This document shows positions 1-7,848 of a stretch of DNA of 64,000 bases, piece by piece. Location of the stretch: the NCBI RefSeq assembly GCF_003853415.1, contig NZ_QTPP01000029.1:1-64000 (forward strand), in the 5' to 3' direction. This stretch comes from Burkholderia sp. Bp9142. Its GTDB lineage: Bacteria; Pseudomonadota; Gammaproteobacteria; Burkholderiales; Burkholderiaceae. The translations under genes were made by a program, and so were the position numbers. Numbering within the stretch: the stretch's first letter is position 1; each line of letters starts with the position of its first letter. The notes beneath the pieces are model-generated. The model worked only from the letters and a program-made list of their open reading frames with translations. It was not told the origin of the DNA and made no database searches.

Positions 1-326
1 GGGAACAGCGCGAAGGTCTGGAACACCATCGCGACGCCTTCGGCCGGGCCGCGCAGCGGCTTGCCGAGATAGGTCACCTCACCGCCGGTCGGCTCGATCA
101 GCCCGGCGATGATTCGCAACAGCGTGGACTTGCCCGAGCCGGAGCGGCCGAGCAGCCCGACGATCTCGCCTTCGCGCAGCGACAGGTTCGCGTCGTCGAG
201 CACGAGCAGTTCGCCCTGCGTCTTGTTGAAGCCGCGGCAGACGTGATCGACACGCAGGATTTCCTCGCCGAGGCGCGGTGGCTGGGACGTCTGGACGGGG
301 GCGTTTACAGCATTCGGATTGTGCAT
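1..326 (-). CDS. ABC transporter ATP-binding protein, NitT/TauT type (partial, cut by left edge)
   Basis: About 108 residues are visible from an ATG at 326 on the complement; the rest lies outside the window. The frame gives a Walker A motif, GRSGSGKS, at residues 60-67 and a Q-loop (VFQ) at about 101-103, as in nucleotide-binding subunits of nitrate/sulfonate/taurine-type importers. It would hydrolyse ATP at the inner membrane to drive uptake through the permease encoded 22 bp upstream on the same strand. The signature motif and Walker B are off the edge. The N-terminal 20 residues, rich in Pro, Gln and Asn, look like a short unstructured extension. Substrate is unknown because no binding-protein gene is in view. 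Confidence 0.85.
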   Translation of the reverse strand, partial: MHNPNAVNAPVQTSQPPRLGEEILRVDHVCRGFNKTQGELLVLDDANLSLREGEIVGLLGRSGSGKSTLLRIIAGLIEPTGGEVTYLGKPLRGPAEGVAMVFQTFALF

Positions 327-348
327 CGCGTTTCGCTCTCAATCGGTC

Positions 349-2106
349 TCAGTCGAGCCGCAGCTTCGCTTCGGCGAAGGCATACAGCGGGCGCCACAGC
401 AGGCGGTTGAACAGGGTAACGAACAGGGACATCACGGCGATGCCCAGGATGATCTTCGGAAAGTCGCCGGCGGCCGTGGTCTCTGCGATATACGCACCGA
501 TGCCGTGCGCCTCGATCTTGGTCGTGCCCCACTGCACCGCTTCCGACACGATGCTCGCGTTCCACGCGCCGCCCGACGCGGTGATCGCGCCGGTCACGTA
601 GTACGGGAAGATGCCCGGCAGGATCGCCTGGCGCCACCACTGCCAGCCGCGGATCCGGAAGTTCGTCGCCGCTTCGCGATAATCGTTCGGATAGGACGTC
701 GCGCCGGCAATCACGTTGAACAGGATATACCACTGCGTGCCGAGCACGATCAGCGGCGACAGCCAGATGTCGGCGTTCAGGTGGAAACGCGCGATCACGA
801 TCACGAACACCGGGAACAGCAGGTTGGCCGGAAACGCGGCGAGAAACTGCGCGAGCGGCTGCAGCTTCTCGGCGAGCTTCGGGCGCAGCCCGACCCACAC
901 GCCGATCGGCACCCAGATCACCGATGCGATCGAGATCAGCACCACCACGCGCAGCAGCGTGATGAGCCCAAGGCCGATCACGTGGCCGACCTCGGCCATC
1001 GTCACGCCGGTCGACACGAAGCTGACGACGCGCCACACGATATAGAGCGTGCCGATCAGCACGAGCGCCGCCCACGCGATGTCGACCGTGCGCGACGCCT
1101 TCTTCTCGACTTTGGGCAGCGTGAAGCGCATCGCGCCCGACAGCGGCAGGCGCAGCGGAATCCGCGCGGCCTTCGCGAAGAACCAGCCGGCCGGCACCAG
1201 CAGCTGATGGATCAGGCGCGTACGGCGCACGAGGTCGAGCAGCCAGGATTGCGGCGCATCGCCCGATGCGGTGTTCTCCATCCGGAACTTGTCGGCCCAC
1301 GCGATCAGCGGACGGAACAGGAACTGGTCGTACGCGAGGATCACGACCGTCATCGTGAGGATCACCCAGCCGATCGCGCTGAAGTTCTGGTCCGAGATCG
1401 CCTGCGCGAGGTACGCGCCGATCCCCGGCAGCGTGATCGTGTGATTGCCGACGGTGATGGCCTCCGACGCGACGACGAAGAACCAGCCGCCCGACATCGA
1501 CATCATCATGTTCCAGATCAGCCCCGGCATCGAGAACGGCACCTCGAGCTTCCAGAAGCGCTGCCACGACGTCAGGTGGAAGCCGCGCGACACTTCGTCC
1601 AGATCGCGCGGCACCGTGCGCAGCGACTGGTAGAAGCTGAACGTCATGTTCCACGCCTGGCTCGTGAAGATCGCGAAGATCGCCGCGAGCTCGGCGCCGA
1701 GCACGCGGCTCGGGAACAGCGCGAGGAAGAACGTGACCGTAAACGAGATGAAGCCGAGCACCGGCACCGACTGCAGGATGTCGAGGATCGGGATCAGCAC
1801 CATCCCCGCGCGGCGGCTTTTCGCCGCGAGCGTGCCGTAGACCAGCGTGAACGCGAGCGACGCGACCATCGCGGCGAGCATCCGCAGCGTCGTGCGCAAC
1901 GCGTATTCGGGCAGGTTCGACGGATCGAGCGAAATCTTCTGGGTCTGAAGGGTCCCGATCGGCGCCATCGTTTCATGAAAGCCGACGACCGCCATCGCGA
2001 TCAGGCAGATGATCAGCGGGAACGCGATGAAGTCCCACCGGTTCGGCAGGACGCGCCACGCGGACGCGTTGGCGGTCCGGTTCGGATTGAAGAATCCGAC
2101 GTCCAT
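349..2106 (-). CDS. ABC transporter permease, double-length (two fused permease domains)
   Basis: The 585-residue protein is about twice the usual 250-280 aa of a NitT/TauT permease. It carries two homologous halves, each with a run of membrane segments and an EAA-like loop: around residues 165-190 in the first half (DEVSRGFHLTSWQRF) and about 485-505 in the second (REAATNFRIRGWQWW). One polypeptide would therefore supply both membrane halves of the importer. A membrane-poor stretch of about 60 residues joins them. It precedes the ATPase gene by 22 bp, so the two are presumably co-transcribed. No periplasmic binding protein lies upstream within the window. Substrate cannot be read from the sequence; oxyanion or sulfonate uptake is only a family-based guess. 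Confidence 0.85.
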   Translation of the reverse strand: MDVGFFNPNRTANASAWRVLPNRWDFIAFPLIICLIAMAVVGFHETMAPIGTLQTQKISLDPSNLPEYALRTTLRMLAAMVASLAFTLVYGTLAAKSRRAGMVLIPILDILQSVPVLGFISFTVTFFLALFPSRVLGAELAAIFAIFTSQAWNMTFSFYQSLRTVPRDLDEVSRGFHLTSWQRFWKLEVPFSMPGLIWNMMMSMSGGWFFVVASEAITVGNHTITLPGIGAYLAQAISDQNFSAIGWVILTMTVVILAYDQFLFRPLIAWADKFRMENTASGDAPQSWLLDLVRRTRLIHQLLVPAGWFFAKAARIPLRLPLSGAMRFTLPKVEKKASRTVDIAWAALVLIGTLYIVWRVVSFVSTGVTMAEVGHVIGLGLITLLRVVVLISIASVIWVPIGVWVGLRPKLAEKLQPLAQFLAAFPANLLFPVFVIVIARFHLNADIWLSPLIVLGTQWYILFNVIAGATSYPNDYREAATNFRIRGWQWWRQAILPGIFPYYVTGAITASGGAWNASIVSEAVQWGTTKIEAHGIGAYIAETTAAGDFPKIILGIAVMSLFVTLFNRLLWRPLYAFAEAKLRLD

Positions 2107-2597
2107 CAGGCGCCCTCCCCGGTAAGGCCGAACGAAGCCGGCAGACGATGTTGATTCATGGCAAAGCGCACGGGCGCGGTAATTCGACGCGGTAATTCGA
2201 TTGATTCACGATCTCACGCCGGCGCGACGCGCCGGGCGTGCAAGCTGCGCCCCGGCGCGGCGAGTCGGCTGCGACGGCACGACACTACACCAACCTGTAT
2301 TTCAGGTTCAACCGTCCGGGGGCAGTGCGGCGACGCGCGGGCGGTGCACGGATCGTGCCCGGCGCGCAGGCGGACGGCGCGCGGTGCGGAGCAGCCCGGC
2401 CGCAGTCGTCCGGCCGGCGTGCAGGCCCCGAATTATGCCGTGATCCGGGCCGGCCGGGAACCCGGCAGCCGCACACGGGCGCAAACCATGCCGGACGTCG
2501 GCGGACGATTGCGGCGAAGCAGGTATGATCGGGGCTAGCCCCTGGGGTCTGCCGACCGGCAGCCCCCGGGGATCGACCGACCAGCGGGAGGAAGGGA
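2107..2597. other. Intergenic region between divergent genes
   Basis: This 491-bp gap separates the divergent permease operon and the 88-aa gene, so it should hold both promoters. It contains an exact tandem 13-bp repeat at 2175-2200 near the permease side. An imperfect GC-rich hairpin lies at about 2537-2573, just before the 88-aa gene. I see no convincing gene in it; the short open frames have no ribosome site and arginine-rich, shadow-like composition. Confidence 0.6.
2175..2200. repeat. Exact tandem 13-bp direct repeat
   Basis: The unit cgcggtaattcga occurs twice with no gap, at 2175-2187 and 2188-2200. It lies 69 bp upstream of the permease start codon. It could be a tandem regulator site or a simple duplication; the 13-bp spacing does not match a whole number of helical turns. 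Confidence 0.8.
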
Positions 2598-2864
2598 ATG
2601 GCAGGAAACTTGGTGATCGTCTGCCGCGATCAGGACGCCGATGCGTTCTACGAGCTGATGCAGGAATACGGGTCGTTCCAGACCCGGCTGTCGTCGACGG
2701 CGTGGTACCTGAACATGAACGTCGTGCCGGAATCGCTGCAGGAGGAAATCCTGGAACGCCTGGGCCGCTATACGACCGTCTATATCTTCGAGGCCACCAG
2801 CGTGACCTACAACACCATCGACAGCAACGCCGCCGAGACGCTCGGCACGCTGTTCGGCGAATGA
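2598..2864 (+). CDS. Conserved hypothetical protein, possible Cas2/SinR-like ferredoxin fold
   Basis: This 88-residue cytosolic protein starts at an ATG 5 nt after a strong GGAGGAAGGG ribosome site. I do not recognise a named family with certainty. The predicted order is strand (NLVIVCRD), helix (DADAFYELMQEYG), strand (RLSSTAWYLNM), helix (PESLQEEILERLG) and strand (TTVYIFEA). With the conserved-looking S-x-x-W in the second strand, this resembles the small beta-alpha-beta-beta-alpha-beta proteins of the VapD/Cas2/SinR group. There are no cas genes or repeats nearby, so it is not a CRISPR protein in context. It stands alone between a divergent ABC operon and a convergent histidine kinase gene. 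The gene is real on codon use and ribosome site; function is unknown. Confidence 0.8.
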   Translation: MAGNLVIVCRDQDADAFYELMQEYGSFQTRLSSTAWYLNMNVVPESLQEEILERLGRYTTVYIFEATSVTYNTIDSNAAETLGTLFGE

Positions 2865-2904
2865 TGCCGCGCGGCGCCTGCCCGGCAGGCGCCGCATGCG
2901 CCGC

Positions 2905-4221
2905 TTACGCGGCCTGTGCGTGACGTTCGTCCTTCGGCACCACGTCGAACGGGAACGTCATCGCCACGCGCAGGCCGCCCTCGGGACGGTTGCCGATCTC
3001 GCACGCCCCGCCCAGCCTCAGCACGAGCCGCTCGACGATCGCGAGCCCCAGCCCGCTGTGGCCGTTCCCGCCGCGCGCGGGGTCGAGCCGCACGAACGGC
3101 CGCGTCGCGGCCGCGAGGTCGCGCGGCGCAATCCCCCCGCCGCTGTCGCTGACCGACAGCACGTAGCCCGTCGGCGTACGCGCCGTCTCGACCAGCACGG
3201 GCGGTGCGCCGTACGCATGCGCATTGTCCAGCAGGTTCGACAGGATCCGGTCGAGCGTCGCGGTCGGCAGGCGGAAGCCCTCGTCTGCCGCGAGATGCGT
3301 CTGGACCGCCGGCGCGTTCGGTGCGACCGCGCGATAGCTGCGCGCGATCCGCTCGCAGGTCTGGTCGACCGGCACGGGCTCGCTGCGGTCCGCCCCGCCG
3401 TGTGCGAACACGAGAAACTGGTCGACGATGTGCGACATCGAGTCGACATCGCGCACCACGCCGTCGCGCAGCCGCGCGTCGTCCATCATTTCCGCGCGCA
3501 GGCGCATCCGCGCAAGCGGTGTGCGCAGGTCGTGCGCGACGCCGGCCAGCATCACCGCGCGGTCGCTCTCGGCCTGCGACACCTGTTCCACCATCTGGTT
3601 GAAGCCGTGCGTGAGCTGGCGCAGCTCGCGCGGACCGCGCTCGCGCAGCGGCGGCACCGGCTGGCCGCGGCCGAAGCGCGCGACCGCGCGCGCCAGCGAG
3701 CGCAGCGGCTGCTGCAGCTGCCAGGCCGCGAACAGCGCGGCGATCACGCCGGCCGAGAAGATCGTGCCGAGCCACAACAGCATCCGGTCGAGCGAGCGCG
3801 GCGGCCGCAGCGGCTGCACCGGCACCACGATCCAGTTGGGGTCGGTCGGCTCCTTGACCCACAGCACCGGCGGATGGCCCGGCGCGCCGATCTCGACCCG
3901 GGTGCCGGCCGGCATCCGCTCGCTCACGTCGTCGCGGAAACGCTTGAGCGGCGCCGGCAGGTTCGACTCGGCGTCCTTCGGTACGTCGGCACTGTCCGGC
4001 GACACCAGCCGCACCCGCGACGGCAGCGGCTGGTCGGGCGTGCGCTCGACGTGCTGGCGCACCGCGTCGACGAGGAACGCGGCCTCCTCGACCGCGTAGC
4101 GCGTCTGCATCTGGCTGCGCTCGAGGCGCATCGCGAAAAACCATGCGAAGTGCGACAGGAGCAGCACGCCGACGACCAGCAGCGCCAGCCGCCCGAACAG
4201 CGAATCAATGGGTTTGCGCAT
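2905..4221 (-). CDS. Sensor histidine kinase, EnvZ/OmpR family
   Basis: The 438-residue inner-membrane kinase has a first membrane helix at about residues 10-30, a periplasmic loop of about 115 residues, and a second helix at about 146-168. A HAMP linker follows. The H-box VAHDLRTPLARMRL places the phosphorylated histidine at 230. N, G1 and G2 boxes are visible as NLLDNAHAYG, SDSGGGI and GHSGLGLAI. The AHDLRTPL form is typical of EnvZ-like kinases. The start chosen (MRKPIDSL, at 4221) overlaps the response-regulator stop by 17 bp, implying translational coupling. The signal sensed is unknown, but the divergent Spy/CpxP-like gene suggests envelope stress. Confidence 0.92.
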   Translation of the reverse strand: MRKPIDSLFGRLALLVVGVLLLSHFAWFFAMRLERSQMQTRYAVEEAAFLVDAVRQHVERTPDQPLPSRVRLVSPDSADVPKDAESNLPAPLKRFRDDVSERMPAGTRVEIGAPGHPPVLWVKEPTDPNWIVVPVQPLRPPRSLDRMLLWLGTIFSAGVIAALFAAWQLQQPLRSLARAVARFGRGQPVPPLRERGPRELRQLTHGFNQMVEQVSQAESDRAVMLAGVAHDLRTPLARMRLRAEMMDDARLRDGVVRDVDSMSHIVDQFLVFAHGGADRSEPVPVDQTCERIARSYRAVAPNAPAVQTHLAADEGFRLPTATLDRILSNLLDNAHAYGAPPVLVETARTPTGYVLSVSDSGGGIAPRDLAAATRPFVRLDPARGGNGHSGLGLAIVERLVLRLGGACEIGNRPEGGLRVAMTFPFDVVPKDERHAQAA

Positions 4222-4930
4222 GGGCCTCGCCGTCGGGCACGAACACGTAGCCGCGCCCGCGAACCGTCTGGATGAAGCGCGGCGTCGACGGATCCGTTTC
4301 GAGGATGCGGCGCAGGCGCCACACCTGGACGTCGATGCCGCGGTCGGTGCCGTCGTACTCGGGCCCGTGCAGCAGCTCGAGCAGCCGCTCGCGCGTGAGC
4401 GTGCGCAGCGCATGGTTCACGAAGATCTTCAGCAGCGCGAATTCGCTGCTCGACAGCGTCGCCGGCTTGCCGTCGACCGACAGCGTGCGCGCCTGGAAGT
4501 CGAGCACGAAGCGGCCGAACGCGAACGGCTCGCGCTGCTCGGGCGCCGCCGCCGATGGCGTCGCCCGGCGGCGGCGCAGCACGGCCTGCACGCGCGCGAG
4601 CAGCTCGCGCGGGTTGAACGGCTTGCCGAGGTAGTCGTCCGCGCCGAGTTCGAGCCCGACGATGCGGTCGACGTCGTCCGCGCGCGCGGTCAGCATGATC
4701 ACGGGGATGTCGTCGCCGGCCGCGCGCAGCTGGCGCAGCGCGGTCAGGCCATCCACGCCCGGCATCATCAGGTCCAGCACGATCAGGTCGGGCCGCTCGC
4801 GCTCGAGGCGCTTCTCGAGCGTCGCCGCGTCGTGCAGCACGGACACTTCCATCCCCTGGCGCACGAGATAGTCGCGCAGCAGGTCTCGGAGTTCTTGGTC
4901 GTCGTCGACGATGAGGATCTGGGTAGTCAT
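4205..4930 (-). CDS. Response regulator, OmpR/PhoB family
   Basis: The 241-residue regulator has a receiver domain (about 4-116) with acidic residues D9-D11, phospho-acceptor D53, T81 and K103. A winged-helix DNA-binding domain follows at about 140-235, including the ..RGRGYVF wing. It would bind DNA after phosphorylation by the kinase encoded immediately downstream and overlapping it by 17 bp. The start is the ATG at 4930; in-frame upstream sequence has no homology-like character. The 226-bp gap to the divergent Spy-like gene contains direct GGGTTAC repeats and a 14-bp inverted repeat, probable binding sites for this protein. It is not the canonical Burkholderia OmpR as I recall that protein's N-terminus; exact orthology is uncertain. 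Confidence 0.92.
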   Translation of the reverse strand: MTTQILIVDDDQELRDLLRDYLVRQGMEVSVLHDAATLEKRLERERPDLIVLDLMMPGVDGLTALRQLRAAGDDIPVIMLTARADDVDRIVGLELGADDYLGKPFNPRELLARVQAVLRRRRATPSAAAPEQREPFAFGRFVLDFQARTLSVDGKPATLSSSEFALLKIFVNHALRTLTRERLLELLHGPEYDGTDRGIDVQVWRLRRILETDPSTPRFIQTVRGRGYVFVPDGEAHAQTH

Positions 4931-4985
4931 GGCTTGAAGTTTACCGCGCGAGTGCGGAGTCGAAGAACGAAACAAAGGGACGAAA

Positions 4986-5034
4986 GGGTTACTGCGGGTT
5001 ACGGCGCAAGGGAACTGTAATGCGCCGTAACCCG
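4986..5034. promoter_or_regulatory. Candidate OmpR-family operator: tandem GGGTTAC repeats and 14-bp inverted repeat
   Basis: Two direct repeats, GGGTTACTGC (4986-4995) and GGGTTACGGC (4996-5005), sit exactly 10 bp apart, one helical turn, as for tandem OmpR/PhoB-type sites. The arm cgggttacggcgca (4995-5008) is repeated perfectly inverted as tgcgccgtaacccg (5021-5034). Further GTAAC-like elements follow at about 5048. The site lies between the regulator and the divergent Spy-like gene, so it could serve autoregulation and target control. Confidence 0.6.
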
Positions 5035-5156
5035 GCAGCCACCCCGCGTAACACCGGCCGGGGCACGCGCCGCTAACCTGCGTCTTACCGGATGCGGTAC
5101 ACGGATCACCCCGCGCCCCGCATCGCCGGACCCTCTGGATACAAGGAGTTTCTGAA

Positions 5157-5708
5157 ATGTATAAGAAGACTTCCCGCGTGGCCATTGCGGCCGCCACCGT
5201 GCTCGCTCTCGCCTTCGGCACCGCGCATGCCGCGCAACCCGACGACATGCCGCCGCCGGGCGGCCCCGGCATGCACCAGATGCACGGCGGCCATGACGGC
5301 GGCCCGTTCGGCATGATCATGAAGCTGCACGACCAGCTGAAGCTCAACGCGTCGCAGGAACAGCAATGGCAGACGGCCGTCAACACGATGAAGCAGAACC
5401 ATGAAGCGATGCGCAAGAGCCACGAGCAGATGCGCGAGCAGTTCAAGGCGCAGCAGAACCAGCCGATCCTCGACCTGAGCGCGATGCACGCCGCCCGTCA
5501 GCAGGCCGAGCAGCAGAATGCGCAGCTGCGCGAGCAGAGCTCGGCGGCCTGGCTCGCGTTCTACAACGGGCTGAACGACCAGCAGAAGACGACGGTCAGC
5601 ACCGCGCTGAAGCAGCAGTTCGCACGGATGGAACAGCGTCACGAGAAGATGAAGGAGCGCTGGCAGCAGCACCGCGCGGCCAAGGGCGCGTCGGCGCCGG
5701 CGCAGTAA
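5157..5708 (+). CDS. Spy/CpxP-like periplasmic protein
   Basis: The 183-residue protein begins with a signal peptide (MYKKTSRVAIAAATVLAL.., likely cleaved after AHA near residue 23). A His/Met/Gly/Pro-rich stretch follows (about 28-50), which could bind metal, and then long amphipathic helices rich in Gln, Met, Lys and Glu. The segment LNDQQKTTV near residue 140 fits the degenerate LTxxQ repeat of the Spy/CpxP/CnrX group of periplasmic chaperones and metal sensors. An AAGGAG ribosome site lies just before the ATG. It is divergent from the OmpR-like two-component genes and is probably their regulatory target or accessory sensor, as CpxP is for CpxRA. It ends at a shared terminator with the convergent pirin gene. 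Confidence 0.8.
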   Translation: MYKKTSRVAIAAATVLALAFGTAHAAQPDDMPPPGGPGMHQMHGGHDGGPFGMIMKLHDQLKLNASQEQQWQTAVNTMKQNHEAMRKSHEQMREQFKAQQNQPILDLSAMHAARQQAEQQNAQLREQSSAAWLAFYNGLNDQQKTTVSTALKQQFARMEQRHEKMKERWQQHRAAKGASAPAQ

Positions 5709-5739
5709 GCCGGCGGGCCGCCGCCCCGCGCGGCATCGC

Positions 5740-5770
5740 AGGGGACGCGGGCGCCCGGCCCGCGTCCCCT
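5740..5770. terminator. Bidirectional hairpin terminator
   Basis: A perfect 13-bp stem (aggggacgcgggc pairing with gcccgcgtcccct) with a 5-nt loop lies between the convergent Spy-like and pirin genes. A T-rich tract (gtttcattt) follows on the plus strand. Confidence 0.85.
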
Positions 5771-5778
5771 GTTTCATT

Positions 5779-6477
5779 TCAGGCGACGTCGAACAGCAGC
5801 ACCTCGGCCGCCCGGCCGCGTGCGAACGCGACCGCGTCCACCCCCGCGATCCGCGCGCCGTCGCCCGCGGCCAGCGCGTGGCCGTTGACCTCCACCTCGC
5901 CGCGGGCCACATGCACGTACGTGCCGCGTCCGGCCCGCACGCCGAAGGCCGTCTCCTCGTCGCCGTCGATCAACCCCGCGAAGATCCGCGCGTCCGCACG
6001 GATCGACAGCGCGCCGTCGTCGCCGTCCGGCGATGCGACGAGCCGCAGGCGCCCGCGCTTCTCGTCGTCGGCGAAACGCCGCTCCGCATAGCCGGGCGCC
6101 CCGCCCCGCTCGGCCGGCTGCAGCCAGATCTGCAGCAGATGCAGCGCCCGGTCGCACGACGCGTTGGTTTCGCTGTGCATGAGCCCCGTGCCGGCGCTCA
6201 TCCGCTGGACGCCGCCGGCCCGCACGATTGCGCCGTTGCCGAGGCTGTCGCGATGCGCGAGCGCACCGTCCAGCACGTAGGTGACGATTTCGAGATTGCG
6301 GCGCGGCTGCATCCCGAAACCGCGCGTCGGTGCGATCCGGTCCTCGCTCAGCACGCGCAGCGCGCCGAACGGCGGATGCGTGGCCCCGGCGTGGCCGGCG
6401 AGCGGGAAGCTGTGGCTCGATTCGAGCCAGCCTTGACGCGTGTGGCAACGGTCGGCGGCGCGGCGGATCTGGAACAT
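5779..6477 (-). CDS. Pirin family protein (YhhW-like bicupin)
   Basis: The 232-residue protein matches the pirin/YhhW layout. The N-terminal cupin has FGALRVLSEDRIAP and then GMQPRRNLEIVTYVLDGALAH, where a metal-binding His/Glu set is expected. RMSAGTGLMHSETN and a C-terminal cupin with GEVEVNG follow. The family includes quercetin 2,3-dioxygenases and redox-responsive iron proteins. Here the usual first metal His-x-His is not obvious (PRRNLE instead of the more common HPHxxxE), so enzymatic activity is uncertain. It is monocistronic and convergent with the Spy-like gene. The ATG at 6477 lies downstream of a modest ribosome site. Confidence 0.8.
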   Translation of the reverse strand: MFQIRRAADRCHTRQGWLESSHSFPLAGHAGATHPPFGALRVLSEDRIAPTRGFGMQPRRNLEIVTYVLDGALAHRDSLGNGAIVRAGGVQRMSAGTGLMHSETNASCDRALHLLQIWLQPAERGGAPGYAERRFADDEKRGRLRLVASPDGDDGALSIRADARIFAGLIDGDEETAFGVRAGRGTYVHVARGEVEVNGHALAAGDGARIAGVDAVAFARGRAAEVLLFDVA

Positions 6478-6843
6478 GGGGCGGGCACTCCGGCGGGCAG
6501 GTCTTCTTTTTCGGGTTTACCAGCACTGTAGGGGCGCGCGGCGCGCGCCACAATCCGCCGCACGCGCACCGCATCGTTGCGCCGACGCACCCAATCGACG
6601 CAATACCCGTTGCAAATACCACGATTGCCGCAACACCCCGATCGAAGAATCGATCGGTCGCGCCGGATTGCCGTTTTCCGGATATCGCGTTCGGGTAAAA
6701 TACCGCCCTTTTGGCGCTCGCCCGTCCGGCGGGCGCCGTTGCCAGCGCGCCGAAACACGAATTTTGGCCGTCTAGAATACGCCGCGGCGCCCGGCCCGAC
6801 CGGCCGCGAGCGCCCCCCGGAAGTGAGCGACAAAAGGATGGAA
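6478..6843. other. Divergent promoter region between pirin and the HisJ-type importer
   Basis: This 366-bp gap has no supported gene. It holds a perfect 8-bp inverted repeat at 6638-6657 (arms ccgatcga and tcgatcgg, spacer agaa). Two -10-like hexamers face the transporter, TAAAAT at 6696 and TAGAAT at 6773. A GC-rich snap-back lies around 6718-6740. Confidence 0.55.
6638..6657. promoter_or_regulatory. Inverted repeat, candidate operator
   Basis: Perfect 8-bp arms flank a 4-nt spacer, about 190 bp upstream of the importer start and 40-60 bp upstream of the TAAAAT hexamer. The regulator is not identifiable from the window. Confidence 0.4.
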
Positions 6844-7620
6844 ATGAAGAAGGCCGCCCTGTGCGCCGCCCTCGCCCTCGTGGCGGGCAGCGCCTTCGCG
6901 AAAGAGTGGAAGACCGTGCGGATCGGCGTCGATGCCAGCTACCCGCCGTTCGAGTCGACCGCGCCGAGCGGCGAGATCGTCGGTTTCGACGTCGATCTCA
7001 CCAAGGAAATCTGCAAGCGGATCAACGTGAAGTGCGTGTGGGTCGCGCAGGATCTCGACGGGATCATCCCGGCGCTGAAGGCGAAGAAGTACGACGTCAT
7101 CGTGTCGTCGCTGACCGTCACGGACAAGCGCCGCGCGCAGATCGACTTCTCCGACAAGGTGTACGACGCGCCCGCTCGCATGATCGCGAAGGCCGGCTCG
7201 CCGCTGCTGCCGACGGTCGCGTCGCTCAAGGGCAAGCGTGTCGGCGTCGAGCAGGGCTCGACGCAGGAATCCTACGCGAAGGCGTACTGGGAACCGCAGG
7301 GCGTGACGATCGTTCCTTACCAGAACCAGGACCAGGTCTATGCCGATCTCGGCTCGGGCCGCCTCGACGCGACGCTGCAGGATGAACTGCAGGCCGACTA
7401 CGGTTTCCTGCGCACGCCGCGCGGCAAGGGTTTCGCGTTCGCCGGCCCGGAAGTGAAGGATCAGAAGACGATCGGCGACGGCACCGCGATCGGCCTGCGC
7501 AAGGAAGACACGGACCTGAAGCTCAAGCTCAACAAGGCGCTGGCCGACATGCACGAGGACGGCACGTACGACCGGCTGTCGCACAAGTATTTCTCGTTCA
7601 GCGTCTACTCGGCGCGCTGA
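6844..7620 (+). CDS. hisJ: Basic amino acid ABC transporter substrate-binding protein (HisJ/ArgT-like)
   Basis: The protein has a signal peptide (MKKAALCAALALVAGSAFA, cleaved before KEW) and then the SBP_bac_3 fold. Strongly HisJ-like landmarks are IGVDASYPPFES, GEIVGFDVDL, SSLTVTDKRR, LKGKRVGVEQGSTQE and GLRKED. It would bind lysine, arginine, ornithine or histidine in the periplasm and deliver it to the HisQMP complex encoded downstream. I chose the ATG at 6844 rather than 6838 because AAGG at 6834-6837 is then 6 nt away and the signal peptide begins MKK. Which basic amino acid is preferred cannot be read from sequence. Confidence 0.93.
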   Translation: MKKAALCAALALVAGSAFAKEWKTVRIGVDASYPPFESTAPSGEIVGFDVDLTKEICKRINVKCVWVAQDLDGIIPALKAKKYDVIVSSLTVTDKRRAQIDFSDKVYDAPARMIAKAGSPLLPTVASLKGKRVGVEQGSTQESYAKAYWEPQGVTIVPYQNQDQVYADLGSGRLDATLQDELQADYGFLRTPRGKGFAFAGPEVKDQKTIGDGTAIGLRKEDTDLKLKLNKALADMHEDGTYDRLSHKYFSFSVYSAR

Positions 7621-7848
7621 GCGCCGACAATGACGGGAAGCGGATGTGGGGGCGGCCCCGCGTCCGGCAGTACAGGCAGTCAACCACGCGCCGCCCGCCC
7701 CCTCGCCCGCCGCCCGCGCGACGGGCTGGCCCGGCACCGTTGCCGGGGCGGACGGTCATGATACGCACGGGGCGTTCCGCGCAGCTTGGCGGGCGCGTCT
7801 TTCACGGCGCACCGCGCGCGCCCTCAGGGACCACACCAGGGACCACAT

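Noticed and set aside
2598..2864. Calling the 88-aa protein a CRISPR Cas2
   Set aside because: There is no repeat array, cas1 or other cas gene, and the catalytic-type first-strand pattern is not clear. Only a fold resemblance is claimed.
7621..7848. A separate small gene between the HisJ-type gene and hisQ
   Set aside because: Open frames here run into hisQ in the same or shifted frame without ribosome sites; the segment is better seen as an intercistronic region.
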